From Terrabacter sp. Ter38 (GTDB taxonomy: Bacteria > Actinomycetota > Actinomycetes > Actinomycetales > Dermatophilaceae), in assembly GCF_024519435.1 (NCBI RefSeq), contig NZ_JALJRZ010000011.1, positions 62,001 through 126,000 of the forward strand: a stretch of 64,000 nt of DNA, written 5' to 3'. The translations under genes and the position numbers were made by a program. Numbering within the stretch: the stretch's first letter is position 1; the number at the start of each line of letters is the position of its first letter. The notes below the pieces were generated by a model, which saw nothing but the letters and a program-made list of their open reading frames with translations, did no database searches and had not been told where the DNA came from. Of this stretch, positions 17,201 through 25,220 are shown in pieces.

Positions 17201-19391
17201 TCGCCGTGGCCGAACCACTCTTGGCCGCAACGGGGCTCGCGTACTGGTAGCGCGGGGCCGCAGCCGTGCCGGTGTTCTCGAACTGGCTGTTGGGGTAGAG
17301 GTTGAGCCGGTAGAGGTTCGAGTAGAGCGTCGTCCGCTCGGTGTCGTTGGCGCCCTTGACGTTGACGACGCCGAGGCGGGCGTTCCAGGCCGTCTTGGCC
17401 GCGGCACGCACCGCGTCGAAGTCGCGGGCCGCGAGCTCGAGGGCGTGGTTCTTCTTCGCCTGGGCGAGCGAGATGAAGGACGTCGAGAGCTTGAGGACGA
17501 CCTGCTTGTTCGTGCTCGTGTCGAAGGAGGCGTAGCGGGTGCCCGCGTGACCACCCGGGGACGTGCCCACCGCGGAGGCGGGACGGTCGAAGGTGCCGTA
17601 GACGAACATCCGGCTGCGACCGGCGGACAGGCCGCTGCCGTTGTCGACCCAGCCCGTCATGGTGCCGTCGGCCGCGTCGACGGTGAAGGTGCCGTTGTCG
17701 TCGATGGTGTCGACGACGAGGCTGCCCTTGCTCGCCGAGGCGGGGAAGGTGAACCGGTAGACGCCGCCGTGGTCGGCCGGGGCCGTCTCGGCGGTCAGGC
17801 CGCCGGCGAGGGCCACCTTGTAGTAGTCCGGGTGGGCGACCTCGGTCGCGTGGTCGAAGGCGAGACCGCGGCCGGACGCACTGCCCGTCGGGGTGCCTGC
17901 CGCGATGGAGGGCATGACCGACATCTGGTTGCGGTCACCCATCCACGGGCTCGGTTCGTGCGAGACCGCAAGGCCTTGCAGGACAGGGAGGTTCGCCGCG
18001 TTGTTCTGCGACTGGTAGTAGTACTCCCACGACTGCGAGTTGGCGCTCGTCACCGGGGTGAAGAACGTGAAGCCGTTGGGCACCGCGCTGATCGGCAGGT
18101 TGTTGCCACGCGAGAAGCCGCCCGAGGCGTTGGTGCCGCGTCGCACGTCGACGTAGTTCGTCAGGTCCGAGCCGTCGATGACCGCCGGGTCGGCCTGGAC
18201 CGCGACGTCGTCGATCCAGCCACCGAACCGCGTGTCCTTCGTCGCGCCTCCGACGTTGTCGTAACCGACGAGGACGCGGTCGATCGTCTTGCCCGCGGCG
18301 ACCGCGCCGACGTCGAGCGAGACGGCGTTCCACTGGTTGGCGTAGAGGATCTTGCCCTGGCCCTGGCCGCTCGGGCTGCCCGCGACGCCGTGCTGGTCAT
18401 CGGTGCGGAGGTCGGACAGGTAGGTGCCGTCCGTGAAGCGGACGTCGAGGGCGGCATAGGTGGACGGGTACTCGAGATCGCCCGCGATCATGTCGGGGAA
18501 GATCTTGTAGCTCAGCTGGGTCCGGGACGTGACCGGCAGGTCGACGTCGAAGAGCCGGTTCCACGCGTATCCGCGGCCGTCGGCGGTGTGTCCACCGGAG
18601 TAGCGCAGCGCCTTGACGCCGGTCCAGCCGACGAGCGGCTTGATGTTGAAGCCCGAGATGGGACCCGAGCCGACGACCGTCTTCATCGGCGTCGCCGGGC
18701 CGGAGCCAGTGCTGCCGTCGGAGAGGTCCCAGTCGGCGAGCTGGACCGTGCCGCCGGAGTGGACCGCCGTGACGTTGAGCCGGTAGTACGCGTACGTCCC
18801 CGCCGTCGTGACGTCGAACGTGCGCGTGACGAAGCGTCCCGAGAAGTCGATGCCCGTGCGGCGGTCGAGGTCGGTCCACGTCGTGCCGTCCGCCGACCCC
18901 TGGAGCGTGAAGTCCTTGGGGTCCCGCTCCGGGGAGTCGTTGGCCGACGTCAGCGAGTAGCGCACGGCCTTGGCCGGGGTCCCGAGCTGGTAGCGCACCC
19001 AGCCGCTCGATGCGAAGGCGAGCCACTTGCTGTCCGGGTTCGCGTCGGCGAGGTTCGCCGCGACCTCCCCCGGGGCGTTCTCCGCGCTCGCGGTGACCCC
19101 GACGACCGAGCCGAGGAGGCTGCCGTTCGCGCTCGCCGTGCCGGAGACGTTCTGTTGGCGCGGGCCGCCGGTGCCGACCTCGACGGTCGAGAGCTCCGGC
19201 TGCGGCTGACCGGCCTCGAACGACGTCGAGAAGTCACCCGCGCCTGCGACGGCGGTGGGTGCTGACAGCGGCGCCGCGGCAGGGCTGCCGGCTGCGTTCG
19301 CTGAAGCGGGTCCGGCGACCGCACCCGCGGTCGACGTGGCCAGGACTGCCAGGGCGATGACGCCTCTGTGGATCCCGGATCTCGTGGGCAT
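14271..19391 (-). CDS. secreted multidomain GH92 alpha-mannosidase
   Basis: A 1706-residue exoenzyme. Signal peptide about 1-33 (Ala-rich, ANAAG end). A first F5/8 type C/CBM32-like domain is at about 95-235, then a beta-sandwich (about 240-400), the GH92 N-domain (from TNYVDVRRGTNASGGFSRG) and the catalytic barrel to about 1090. A second F5/8C-like domain (about 1150-1290), PKD-type domains and another beta module follow. GH92 signatures are clear: TETNAWNF and YPGDEDNGEMSAWYVL hold the acid/base region of these calcium-dependent, inverting alpha-mannosidases. It would trim mannans or N-glycans outside the cell. Good GGAGG site before 19391. No sortase motif is seen. Confidence 0.93.
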   Translation of the reverse strand: MPTRSGIHRGVIALAVLATSTAGAVAGPASANAAGSPAAAPLSAPTAVAGAGDFSTSFEAGQPQPELSTVEVGTGGPRQQNVSGTASANGSLLGSVVGVTASAENAPGEVAANLADANPDSKWLAFASSGWVRYQLGTPAKAVRYSLTSANDSPERDPKDFTLQGSADGTTWTDLDRRTGIDFSGRFVTRTFDVTTAGTYAYYRLNVTAVHSGGTVQLADWDLSDGSTGSGPATPMKTVVGSGPISGFNIKPLVGWTGVKALRYSGGHTADGRGYAWNRLFDVDLPVTSRTQLSYKIFPDMIAGDLEYPSTYAALDVRFTDGTYLSDLRTDDQHGVAGSPSGQGQGKILYANQWNAVSLDVGAVAAGKTIDRVLVGYDNVGGATKDTRFGGWIDDVAVQADPAVIDGSDLTNYVDVRRGTNASGGFSRGNNLPISAVPNGFTFFTPVTSANSQSWEYYYQSQNNAANLPVLQGLAVSHEPSPWMGDRNQMSVMPSIAAGTPTGSASGRGLAFDHATEVAHPDYYKVALAGGLTAETAPADHGGVYRFTFPASASKGSLVVDTIDDNGTFTVDAADGTMTGWVDNGSGLSAGRSRMFVYGTFDRPASAVGTSPGGHAGTRYASFDTSTNKQVVLKLSTSFISLAQAKKNHALELAARDFDAVRAAAKTAWNARLGVVNVKGANDTERTTLYSNLYRLNLYPNSQFENTGTAAAPRYQYASPVAAKSGSATATTTNAAVKDGKVYVNNGFWDTYRTVWPAYSLLYPEVAAEIADGFVQQYRDGGWVARWSSPGYADLMTGTSSDVAFADAYAKGVKLPDPLAAYDAALKNATVLPTSSAVGRKGLDTSTFLGYTSTDTGESVSWGLEGLVNDFGIGTMAAKLAKDPATPTSRRAQLAEESTYFLERATHYGNLFNPKVGFFQGRASDGTFPTNFDPEDWGGDYTETNAWNFAFHAPFDGNGLANLYGGRDALAKKLDTFFSTPETATEPGGYGGVIHEMLEARDVRMGQLGQSNQVSHHIAYMYDWTGQQWKTAEKVREIMRRLYVGGEIGQGYPGDEDNGEMSAWYVLSSLGIYPLQVGSANWAIGSPKFDQVTVKRTQGDLVVNAPGNSEHNIYVQGVTVDGKKHKSVSISQDELTGPTTVDFAMGAKPSDFGARAQDAPPSLTQGTEAPTPLKDATGPGRGAATATDLASGADAKALFDNTSRTGVSFTSGTPSVTFALSGVGQRATWYTLTSGPKAGDPSAWRLEGSKDDGKTWQTLDTRTGQVFPWRVQTRPFEIAHAGTFTTYRLVVTATVGGDAANLSELELLTDGSKAQNTGLKVAAAEPFEVAEDTVWSGTVATFSGGVGQGTDPSATATATIAWGDGTSSAGTIEPGDLGSYTVRGTHTWAKPGPYQPTVTVTTAHDSGSALGAVTVHQASTPAYAAGFDSVCFGNVGDVVHCDGKDAGLSREALAAAGGVPGKLLTVPGTDLRYSMPGIPVGEKDNATGAGQTLPVTLAPGATKLSLIGTGTQRNQDTTATVRFTDGSTTSYPVQYGDWCGSAQFGNTVALEMAYRLNGTGTDGCRAKLFATAPLAVPAGKTVASVTLPTQTGDPTTAGRIHVFAVADNGSALTVAAAADATAATGAGTDVTLGTASGGVPADTGYTARVQWGDGTVTEDATVTTAADGTATVTGGHTWAAAGTYTVRVLVSDSRSDVLSSLRVTVG

Positions 19392-19517
19392 GGGTTCCTC
19401 CGTGCTCGTCGTTGAGCCGTGCTGAATGTGAGGTCGGCGCCGGCGACCCCGAGCGGCCTCCGACCCGGCCGAGACTCGCCGCACCCGACAAAGGGCGTCA
19501 ACAGCCCGAACCGATCT

Positions 19518-19545
19518 TGTCCGGTCAGGACATCGGATCGGACAG
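19518..19545. promoter_or_regulatory. TGTCC/GGACA operator candidate between mannosidase and LacI genes
   Basis: TGTCC-GGTCA-GGACA (19518-19532) is a perfect inverted repeat and a third GGACA lies at 19540-19544. On the minus strand a TTGACG -35 candidate (19502-19497) for the GH92 gene lies just downstream. I infer an operator for the divergent LacI-family protein. Confidence 0.5.
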
Positions 19546-19616
19546 AACGTCACCGGCATGGCGCTCGACGAGGCCATGGCGTTGCCATCGGAGCGCTCGG
19601 TGACGAGACTGCGGGC

Positions 19617-20648
19617 ATGACAGCGTTGTCTGACCACCGGACAGCCGCCCGCCCGACCATGGCCGACGTCGCCGCCGAGGCGCACGTCTCGGTCAAGACC
19701 GTCTCGCGCGTGGTCAACCACGAGCCGGGCGTGCGTCCTGACACGGCCGAGCGGGTGCGGGCCGTCATCGAGCGACTCGGCTTCCGGCGCCACGACGGCG
19801 CCCGTCTCATGCGGCAGGGCCGCACCTTCACGATCGCCCTCGTCGTCGAGGACCTCGCCAACCCCTTCTACTCGCAGGTCGGCGCGGCCGTCGAGCGCGA
19901 GGCGCGCATCCGGCAACACCAGCTCATCACCGCGTCGGCGGAGGGCTCCCCCTCGCGTGAGCGCGCCGTCATCGAGGCGCTCGTGAACCGCCGCGTCGAC
20001 GGCATCGTCGTCGTCCCGGCCGACGAGAGCGCGTCCTCGGACGCCGTGCTCGAGGCGAGCCACACCCCGATCGTCTACATGGATCGTCCCGTCCGGGGCA
20101 CCCCGCGCGACACGATCCTCAGTGACAACCACGGCGGCATCCGCAGCGCTGTCGAGCACCTCGTCGCGCACGGCCACCGCAACATCGCCTTCTACGGCGA
20201 CGACCCGGCGTTCTGGACGGCGCGGCAGCGCCGCGACGCCTTCGTCGCGACGCAGCAGAGCCTCGGACTGCCCACGACCCCACGCGTCTCGATGGGTCCA
20301 CACAGTCCGGCGTCCGTGCACGAGTCGCTGAGCCAGTGGACGACCGGACCGGAGCCGATCACCGCGGTCATCACCGGCAACAACCGCATCACCCTCGCCG
20401 CCCTGCTCGCCCTGCGCGAGCTGCGGCTGCCCTTGTCGCTCGTCGGCTACGACGACTTCGAGCTCGCCGCCCTCATCGACCCCCCGGTCACCGTCGTGCA
20501 CCAGGACCCGGCGGCCATGGGACAGAAGGCCGCCCAGCAGCTCTTCGCCCGTCTGCTCGGCGACGAGTCGCAGGCCCAGACCGTCGTCATGCCGACGCGG
20601 CTCATCGTCCGCGCCTCGGGCGTCCGCCGCGGGACCCCGAACCGATGA
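19617..20648 (+). CDS. LacI-family transcriptional regulator
   Basis: A 343-residue LacI/GalR repressor. The N-terminal helix-turn-helix and hinge are intact (MADVAAEAHVSVKTVSRVVNHEPGV, here residues about 15-39, then a FRRHDGARLMRQG hinge), followed by a periplasmic-binding-protein-like sensor (residues about 70-335, including YMDRPVRG and LVGYDDFELAALIDPP). Divergent from the GH92 mannosidase and coupled by ATGA overlap to mannose-6-phosphate isomerase, so it most likely senses mannose or a mannoside. ATG at 19617 follows GAGACT by six bases; it may be leaderless. Confidence 0.93.
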   Translation: MTALSDHRTAARPTMADVAAEAHVSVKTVSRVVNHEPGVRPDTAERVRAVIERLGFRRHDGARLMRQGRTFTIALVVEDLANPFYSQVGAAVEREARIRQHQLITASAEGSPSRERAVIEALVNRRVDGIVVVPADESASSDAVLEASHTPIVYMDRPVRGTPRDTILSDNHGGIRSAVEHLVAHGHRNIAFYGDDPAFWTARQRRDAFVATQQSLGLPTTPRVSMGPHSPASVHESLSQWTTGPEPITAVITGNNRITLAALLALRELRLPLSLVGYDDFELAALIDPPVTVVHQDPAAMGQKAAQQLFARLLGDESQAQTVVMPTRLIVRASGVRRGTPNR

Positions 20649-21709
20649 CCGAACCGAGGAGCACCAGCACCGTGTCCCAGACCGCCGTGTCCGACCCGAC
20701 GCGCCTGCCGACCAACACGCCCCACCGGTTCTACCGGGGCGGCGAGCGCATCCTCGCCTTCCGAGGCCTCGAGGTGCCGGGCGCCTTCGACGGCCACCGT
20801 CCCGAGGACTGGCTCGCGTCGACGACGCGCCTCTTCGCCGAGGGCGGAGACGGGGTCACGGTGCTCGCCGACGGGACGCCCCTGCCCGACGCCCTCGCCG
20901 CCGACCCCGACCACTGGCTGGGTAACGAGCACGTCACCCGCCACGGCATCGAGCCGGGGCTGCTGACGAAGCTGCTCGACGCCGGAGAGCGCCTGCCCGT
21001 CCACTCCCACCCCGACCGTGCCTTCGCCGCGGCCCACCTCGACTGCGACCACGGCAAGACGGAGGCCTGGATCGTCCTCGACGCAGAGCCGGGCGCGTGC
21101 GTCTGGCTGGGCTTCCGCGAGGAGCTGACTCCTGACGAGCTGGCCGAGCTCGTGGACGCCCAGGACGATCGTCTCCTCGCCGCGCTCAACCGGATCGAGG
21201 TGTCGCCGGGCGATGCCCTGCTCGTGCCCGGAGGCCAGCCCCATGCGATCGGTGAGGGCGTGTTCGTCCTCGAGCTGCAGGAGCCGACCGACCTCTCGGT
21301 CATGCTCGAGCACCGGCGCTTCGGGCTGGAGGAGGCGCACGCCTTCCTGGGCCTCACGGTCCCGCGCGCCCTCGAGAGCGTCGACCGTGGGCCCCTGACC
21401 GCCGAGGGCCTCGCCTCACTGCGGCGGCGCTGGGTCGACGTCAGGGGTGCGGGCCACGCGCTGCCGGATCAGGCGGCGGAGTTCTTCCGGGCCGAGGTGC
21501 TGAAGGCGACGCCGGACGCCCCGGCCGACGGCGACGCGGCGTTCGCCGTCGTCGTGGTGGTCGACGGCCGTGGCCGCCTGACGACGGGAACGGACGCGCC
21601 CCGCACCACCGAGGTGGAGCGGGGCGACGTGCTGCTCCTGCCGTACGGAGCCGGGGACGTGCGCCTCGAGGGCGACGTCACCGTCATCCGCTGCATGCCC
21701 GCCGGCTGA
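20645..21709 (+). CDS. manA: class I mannose-6-phosphate isomerase
   Basis: A 354-residue cupin enzyme that interconverts mannose-6-phosphate and fructose-6-phosphate. The zinc motif LPVHSHPDRAFAA (His-x-His), then HGKTEAWIVL (Lys-Thr-Glu) and the C-terminal PGGQPHAIGEG metal His are as in class I enzymes. It starts inside the ATGA that ends the lacI gene, so it is in the same transcript, giving a local route from mannan through mannose to glycolysis. No mannose transporter or kinase is adjacent, so uptake genes must be elsewhere. Confidence 0.9.
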   Translation: MTEPRSTSTVSQTAVSDPTRLPTNTPHRFYRGGERILAFRGLEVPGAFDGHRPEDWLASTTRLFAEGGDGVTVLADGTPLPDALAADPDHWLGNEHVTRHGIEPGLLTKLLDAGERLPVHSHPDRAFAAAHLDCDHGKTEAWIVLDAEPGACVWLGFREELTPDELAELVDAQDDRLLAALNRIEVSPGDALLVPGGQPHAIGEGVFVLELQEPTDLSVMLEHRRFGLEEAHAFLGLTVPRALESVDRGPLTAEGLASLRRRWVDVRGAGHALPDQAAEFFRAEVLKATPDAPADGDAAFAVVVVVDGRGRLTTGTDAPRTTEVERGDVLLLPYGAGDVRLEGDVTVIRCMPAG

Positions 21710-21745
21710 GCTGACGGCGGTACTGGCGGTAGGCCGCTCCTGCCC

Positions 21746-22600
21746 TCAGTCGGTCGTGCGGCGGATGAAGGCGCGCACCGCGAGCGGGGCGACGACGGCG
21801 GTGATCGCGACCGACCAGATCACCGTCGTCAGGACCGGATGGTGCAGCGGCGGGGCGGCGTCGGGCAGCGCCTCGGGCCCGTTGCCCCAGAGCTCACGCA
21901 TCGCCTGGACCAGGGAGCTGATCGGGTTCCATTCCGCGATGGTCCGCAACCACCCGGCCATGCCCACCGTCGGGGCGAAGGTGTTGGCCAGGAACGTGAT
22001 CGGGAAGATCGTCGTGAACATCAGGCCGTTGACGGCCTCGGGCGAGCGCATCGACGAGCCGACGAGGATGCCGACCCAGATCATGGCGAAACCGAAGAGC
22101 AGCAGCAGCGCGAAGGCGAGCAGGGCCTGGCCGACCCCGTTGTGGATGCGCCAGCCGATCGCGAGACCCGTGAGCGACATGACGAAGATGCCGATGCTCG
22201 AGTGGATGATGCTGTAGATGCTGCGTCCGACGAGGACCGAGCCCCTCGAGATGGGGAGCGAGCGGAACCGGTCGATGATGCCCTTGCCGAGGTCCATGTT
22301 GAGGCCGATCGCCACGATGAACGCCGAGAAGGCCATGGTCTGGGCCATGATCCCGGGCATCAGCCACTCCCGGTAGTTGAAGCCGGGAATGACGATCGAG
22401 CCTCCGAAGACGAAGGCGAAGAGCAGCACGAACATGACCGGCTGGATCGTGACGTCGGTGAGCATCTCGGGCTGACGCTTGATGTGCTTCAGGCTGCGCC
22501 ACACCATCGTCGTGACCTGGCGGACGAAGCCCGGCGGCTGGAAGTCGTGGGGCTCGACGTGGTCCACCCGCGTGGCGTCCTTGACGGCGGAGTCGGTCAT
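21746..22600 (-). CDS. ABC-2 type exporter permease (DrrB-like)
   Basis: A 284-residue membrane protein with six helices, matching ABC-2/DrrB permeases (KHIKRQPEMLTDVTIQPVMFVLLFAFVFGG at the start, and NTFAPTVGMAGWLRTIAEWNPIS before the last helices). The start ATG lies inside the ATGA ending the ATPase gene, so subunits are made in step. DrrAB systems export hydrophobic drugs or lipids; substrate is unknown here. It is convergent with manA. Confidence 0.9.
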   Translation of the reverse strand: MTDSAVKDATRVDHVEPHDFQPPGFVRQVTTMVWRSLKHIKRQPEMLTDVTIQPVMFVLLFAFVFGGSIVIPGFNYREWLMPGIMAQTMAFSAFIVAIGLNMDLGKGIIDRFRSLPISRGSVLVGRSIYSIIHSSIGIFVMSLTGLAIGWRIHNGVGQALLAFALLLLFGFAMIWVGILVGSSMRSPEAVNGLMFTTIFPITFLANTFAPTVGMAGWLRTIAEWNPISSLVQAMRELWGNGPEALPDAAPPLHHPVLTTVIWSVAITAVVAPLAVRAFIRRTTD

Positions 22601-23637
22601 CGCTGCTCCTCGATCTGCGTGCTGGTCTCGGTGGACGACTGTGTGCCGTCGCCGGAGGGCGGCTCGGCACGGTGGCCGGTGAGGCTGAGGAAGACGTCGT
22701 CGAGGCTGGGCCGTTGCAGGCCCAGGTCGTCGAGGACGATCTCGCTGCGTTCGAACACCGTCGCGACGCGCGTCATGTCGGACAGCCCGTCTGCCGGGGC
22801 GGTCAGCTGACGGGCCGCCACGTCGACGTGGACCTCGGGGACGTGGGCGGCGAGCAGAGCGCGGGCCGGCTCGAGCTGGTCGGCGTGCGACACGGTCAGG
22901 ACGATGGCGGCCTTGCCCGACTGGTCCTTGAGCTCGAGCGGCGTGCCCTGGGCGATGATGCGGCCGTGGTCGATCACGACGATGCGGTCGGCCAGCTGGT
23001 CGGCCTCCTCGAGGTACTGCGTCGTGAGGAGCAGCGTCGTGCCGTCGCGCACCAGGCCACGCAGCACGTCCCACAGCTCGACGCGGCTGCGCGGGTCGAG
23101 ACCCGTGGTCGGCTCGTCGAGGAAGAGGACGGGCGGCGTGGCGATGAGGCTGACTGCGAGGTCGAGCCGGCGCCGCATGCCTCCGCTGTAGTCCTTGACC
23201 ACCTTGTTGCCGGCGTCGGTGAGCGAGAAGCGCTCGAGCAGCTCGGAGGACAGACTGCGCACCTCACCCCCCGGCAGTCCGTAGAGCGAGCCCATCATCC
23301 GGAGGTTCTCGCGACCGGTGAGCAGCTCGTCGACCGTGGCGGCCTGGCCGGTGAGACCCATGCTGCGGCGGACCAGCTCGGGTTCGCGGGCAACGTCGTG
23401 GCCGGCGACGCGGGCCGAGCCGCTCGTCGGGCGGCTCAGGGTCGTCATCATGCGGACGGTGGTGGTCTTGCCGGCACCGTTGGGGCCGAGCAGACCGAGG
23501 ACCGTGCCCTGGGGCACGGAGAAGCTGACGTCGTCGACGGCGGTCATGTCGCCGAAGCGTTTGACGAGGTGCTCGGCCTCGATGGCCGGACCTGTGGACC
23601 GGTCGCGCACGGCGCGCGCGTCGGTGGTGATGGTCAT
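22597..23637 (-). CDS. ABC exporter ATPase (DrrA-like)
   Basis: A 346-residue ATP-binding subunit: Walker A GPNGAGKTT, Q-loop GLTGQ, signature YSGGMRRRLDLA, Walker B VLFLDEPTTGLDP and the switch His at TTQYLEEADQLADR. The C-terminal extension after residue 230 is typical of the daunorubicin-resistance DrrA family. Its stop overlaps the permease start by 4 bp. A TTGACG box on the minus strand near 23748-23743 could be its -35. The ribosome site GGGGAG is well placed. Confidence 0.93.
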   Translation of the reverse strand: MTITTDARAVRDRSTGPAIEAEHLVKRFGDMTAVDDVSFSVPQGTVLGLLGPNGAGKTTTVRMMTTLSRPTSGSARVAGHDVAREPELVRRSMGLTGQAATVDELLTGRENLRMMGSLYGLPGGEVRSLSSELLERFSLTDAGNKVVKDYSGGMRRRLDLAVSLIATPPVLFLDEPTTGLDPRSRVELWDVLRGLVRDGTTLLLTTQYLEEADQLADRIVVIDHGRIIAQGTPLELKDQSGKAAIVLTVSHADQLEPARALLAAHVPEVHVDVAARQLTAPADGLSDMTRVATVFERSEIVLDDLGLQRPSLDDVFLSLTGHRAEPPSGDGTQSSTETSTQIEEQR

Positions 23638-23759
23638 GTGCGGGCTCCCCGGGTGAGTCGTGCCTGTGGGACGAGGTGTGAGTTGCGGCGTGCGACGACT
23701 TTAGGCGTCACCACCGACAAGACTCATCGACGAAGTAAACGCCGTCAACATGTTTGGGG

Positions 23760-23785
23760 AGTTCGCCCACGGCGTACGCCGTGGG
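23760..23785. promoter_or_regulatory. ClgR-type operator with 20-bp palindrome
   Basis: CGCCCACGGCG (23764-23774), with flanking AGTT and TAC, fits the consensus WNNWCGCYNANRGCGWWS that I recall for Corynebacterium ClgR at every defined position. It overlaps a perfect 20-bp palindrome (23766-23785, CCCACGGC-GTAC-GCCGTGGG). It lies about 70 bp upstream of the ClgR-like gene, as expected for autoregulation. Confidence 0.65.
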
Positions 23786-23855
23786 TCTGCGCAGTCAGCA
23801 CGATCCGGGCGCCCGCGTGCGACGCTGGACGGACGTACCGAGATCGGAGACCGTC

Positions 23856-24233
23856 ATGACCCAGCTCGCCCCGCGCCCCCAGACCACCCTCCGGACGCCG
23901 CTGCTGCGCGAGGTCTACGGGCGCCTCCTGCGCGGCCTGCGCAGCCGCCAAGGACGCACCCTCGCCGAGGTCGCCGCGCGCGCCGGCATCTCGGTCGCCT
24001 ACCTCTCCGAGGTGGAGCGGGGGCTCAAGGAGCCGTCGTCCGAGGTGCTCGAGGCGGTCTGCGTCGCCCTGGGCTCCAGCATCACCGGTCTCGTGGGCGC
24101 CGCCCACCGCGAGCTGCGCGACCTCACCTCCGAGGGCACCGGTGGTCGCGTCCTCGACCTCACCTCGCGCGTCGGCTCGAGCATCGCGACCCCCTCGGAC
24201 GCAGCGACGGGCCCGGTGCTGCTCGTCGCGTGA
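23856..24233 (+). CDS. clgR: ClgR/PopR-like XRE regulator of Clp protease genes
   Basis: A 125-residue XRE-type regulator. The helix-turn-helix at about 28-70 ([35 protein letters not shown], written here in parts: [35 protein letters not shown]) is the hallmark ClgR sequence. The C-terminus ends VLLVA; ClgR and PopR proteins end in small hydrophobic residues that make them Clp substrates, giving feedback control. A ClgR-type box lies upstream, and similar boxes precede the clpP pair 5.5 kb away. Whether it is the genome ClgR or a PopR-like paralogue cannot be settled from this window. Confidence 0.8.
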   Translation: MTQLAPRPQTTLRTPLLREVYGRLLRGLRSRQGRTLAEVAARAGISVAYLSEVERGLKEPSSEVLEAVCVALGSSITGLVGAAHRELRDLTSEGTGGRVLDLTSRVGSSIATPSDAATGPVLLVA

Positions 24234-24266
24234 GCGGCACCGGGCCTGTCGGCGACGGGAGCCGGA

Positions 24267-25220
24267 TCAGTCGATGAGGCTGCCCCACGTGTTGGTGCCG
24301 ACGACCCCGTCGACGACCAGACCGGTCCTGGTCTGGTAGGCACGCACCGCCGAGGACGTCGCCGGGCCGAACGACCCGTCCACGGTCAACGCGTAGCCGG
24401 CGTCGACGAGCTCGCGCTGCAGACCCTTGACGGCCTCGCCGCTCGCACCCTGGCGCAGCACGGGCAGCAGCGAGTACCACGTGGTGTTGCCGACGACGCC
24501 GTCGACGGACAGCCCGTGGGCAGACTGGTAGCTGCGCACGGCGGAATCCGTTGCGGGGCCGAAGGACCCGTCGGCGGAGACGCTGCGGCCCGACGCCCTG
24601 AGCAGGTACTGCAGCGTGCGCACGGCCGCCCCGCTGCTGCCGCTGCGCAACACCGGCAGTTTCGTCTCCGTCGTGCTGCCGCCCGTACCACCGCTGCCGT
24701 ACTTCGACAGCACGTCGTTGGCGTACGCGATGCGCTGGGTCGTCGCGCACGTGCCGCACCGCTCGAACTTCCGCATGAAGACGGTCGTCGCCGTGCTCAC
24801 CGACGTCGACGACCTGAGGTCTGCGAGACCGTAGGAGGAGAACGTCGACAGCTCGTACCACGTGAAGTCGAGCTGGGCCGCGAGCGCGTAGCGGTAGCGC
24901 CCGCTGAGGCCGGCGTACCAGACCACGTTGTCGCGGGAGTCGGTGTCCCAGCGCCCACCCTCGCTCCACTGGGCGATGCCCATGCCGGGGCCACCCGGCT
25001 GGTCGGCGTAGGGGTTGACCGGGCTTCCCGACTCCTGGACGAGGTTGCCGACGACGCCGGCGGACTGGCGTTCGGTCAGGCCCTTTGCCACGAAGTAGTC
25101 GAAGGCGATCTCGTCGTTCGAGGCGGCCAGGGCGCTCGGCGCCGCGACGACGCCGAGCACGGCGACCGCTGCAGCGGCGAGCAGTGACGCGAGCCCCCTG
25201 CGAGCGGTGCTCACCGTCAC
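24267..25220 (-). CDS. secreted phage-tail-lysozyme-type hydrolase with two PG-binding domains
   Basis: A 317-residue exported protein. Signal peptide about 1-35. Residues about 36-160 match the phage tail tip lysozyme domain (FVAKGLTERQSAGVVGNLVQESG with the catalytic-type Glu, then GMGIAQWSEGGRW). Two PG_binding_1 repeats follow (about 185-250 and 252-316), each ending SVDGVVGNTTW or VVDGVVGTNTW. GTG start at 25220 overlaps the stop of the upstream peptidase gene as GTGA. It would cleave glycan strands in the wall or in competitors. Similar domains occur in phages, but no other phage gene is nearby. Confidence 0.85.
   Translation of the reverse strand: MTVSTARRGLASLLAAAAVAVLGVVAAPSALAASNDEIAFDYFVAKGLTERQSAGVVGNLVQESGSPVNPYADQPGGPGMGIAQWSEGGRWDTDSRDNVVWYAGLSGRYRYALAAQLDFTWYELSTFSSYGLADLRSSTSVSTATTVFMRKFERCGTCATTQRIAYANDVLSKYGSGGTGGSTTETKLPVLRSGSSGAAVRTLQYLLRASGRSVSADGSFGPATDSAVRSYQSAHGLSVDGVVGNTTWYSLLPVLRQGASGEAVKGLQRELVDAGYALTVDGSFGPATSSAVRAYQTRTGLVVDGVVGTNTWGSLID

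Noticed and set aside
19392-20501. N-terminal extension of the mannosidase frame to 20501.
   Set aside because: It would run antisense through the LacI gene; a signal peptide and GGAGG site mark the start at 19391.
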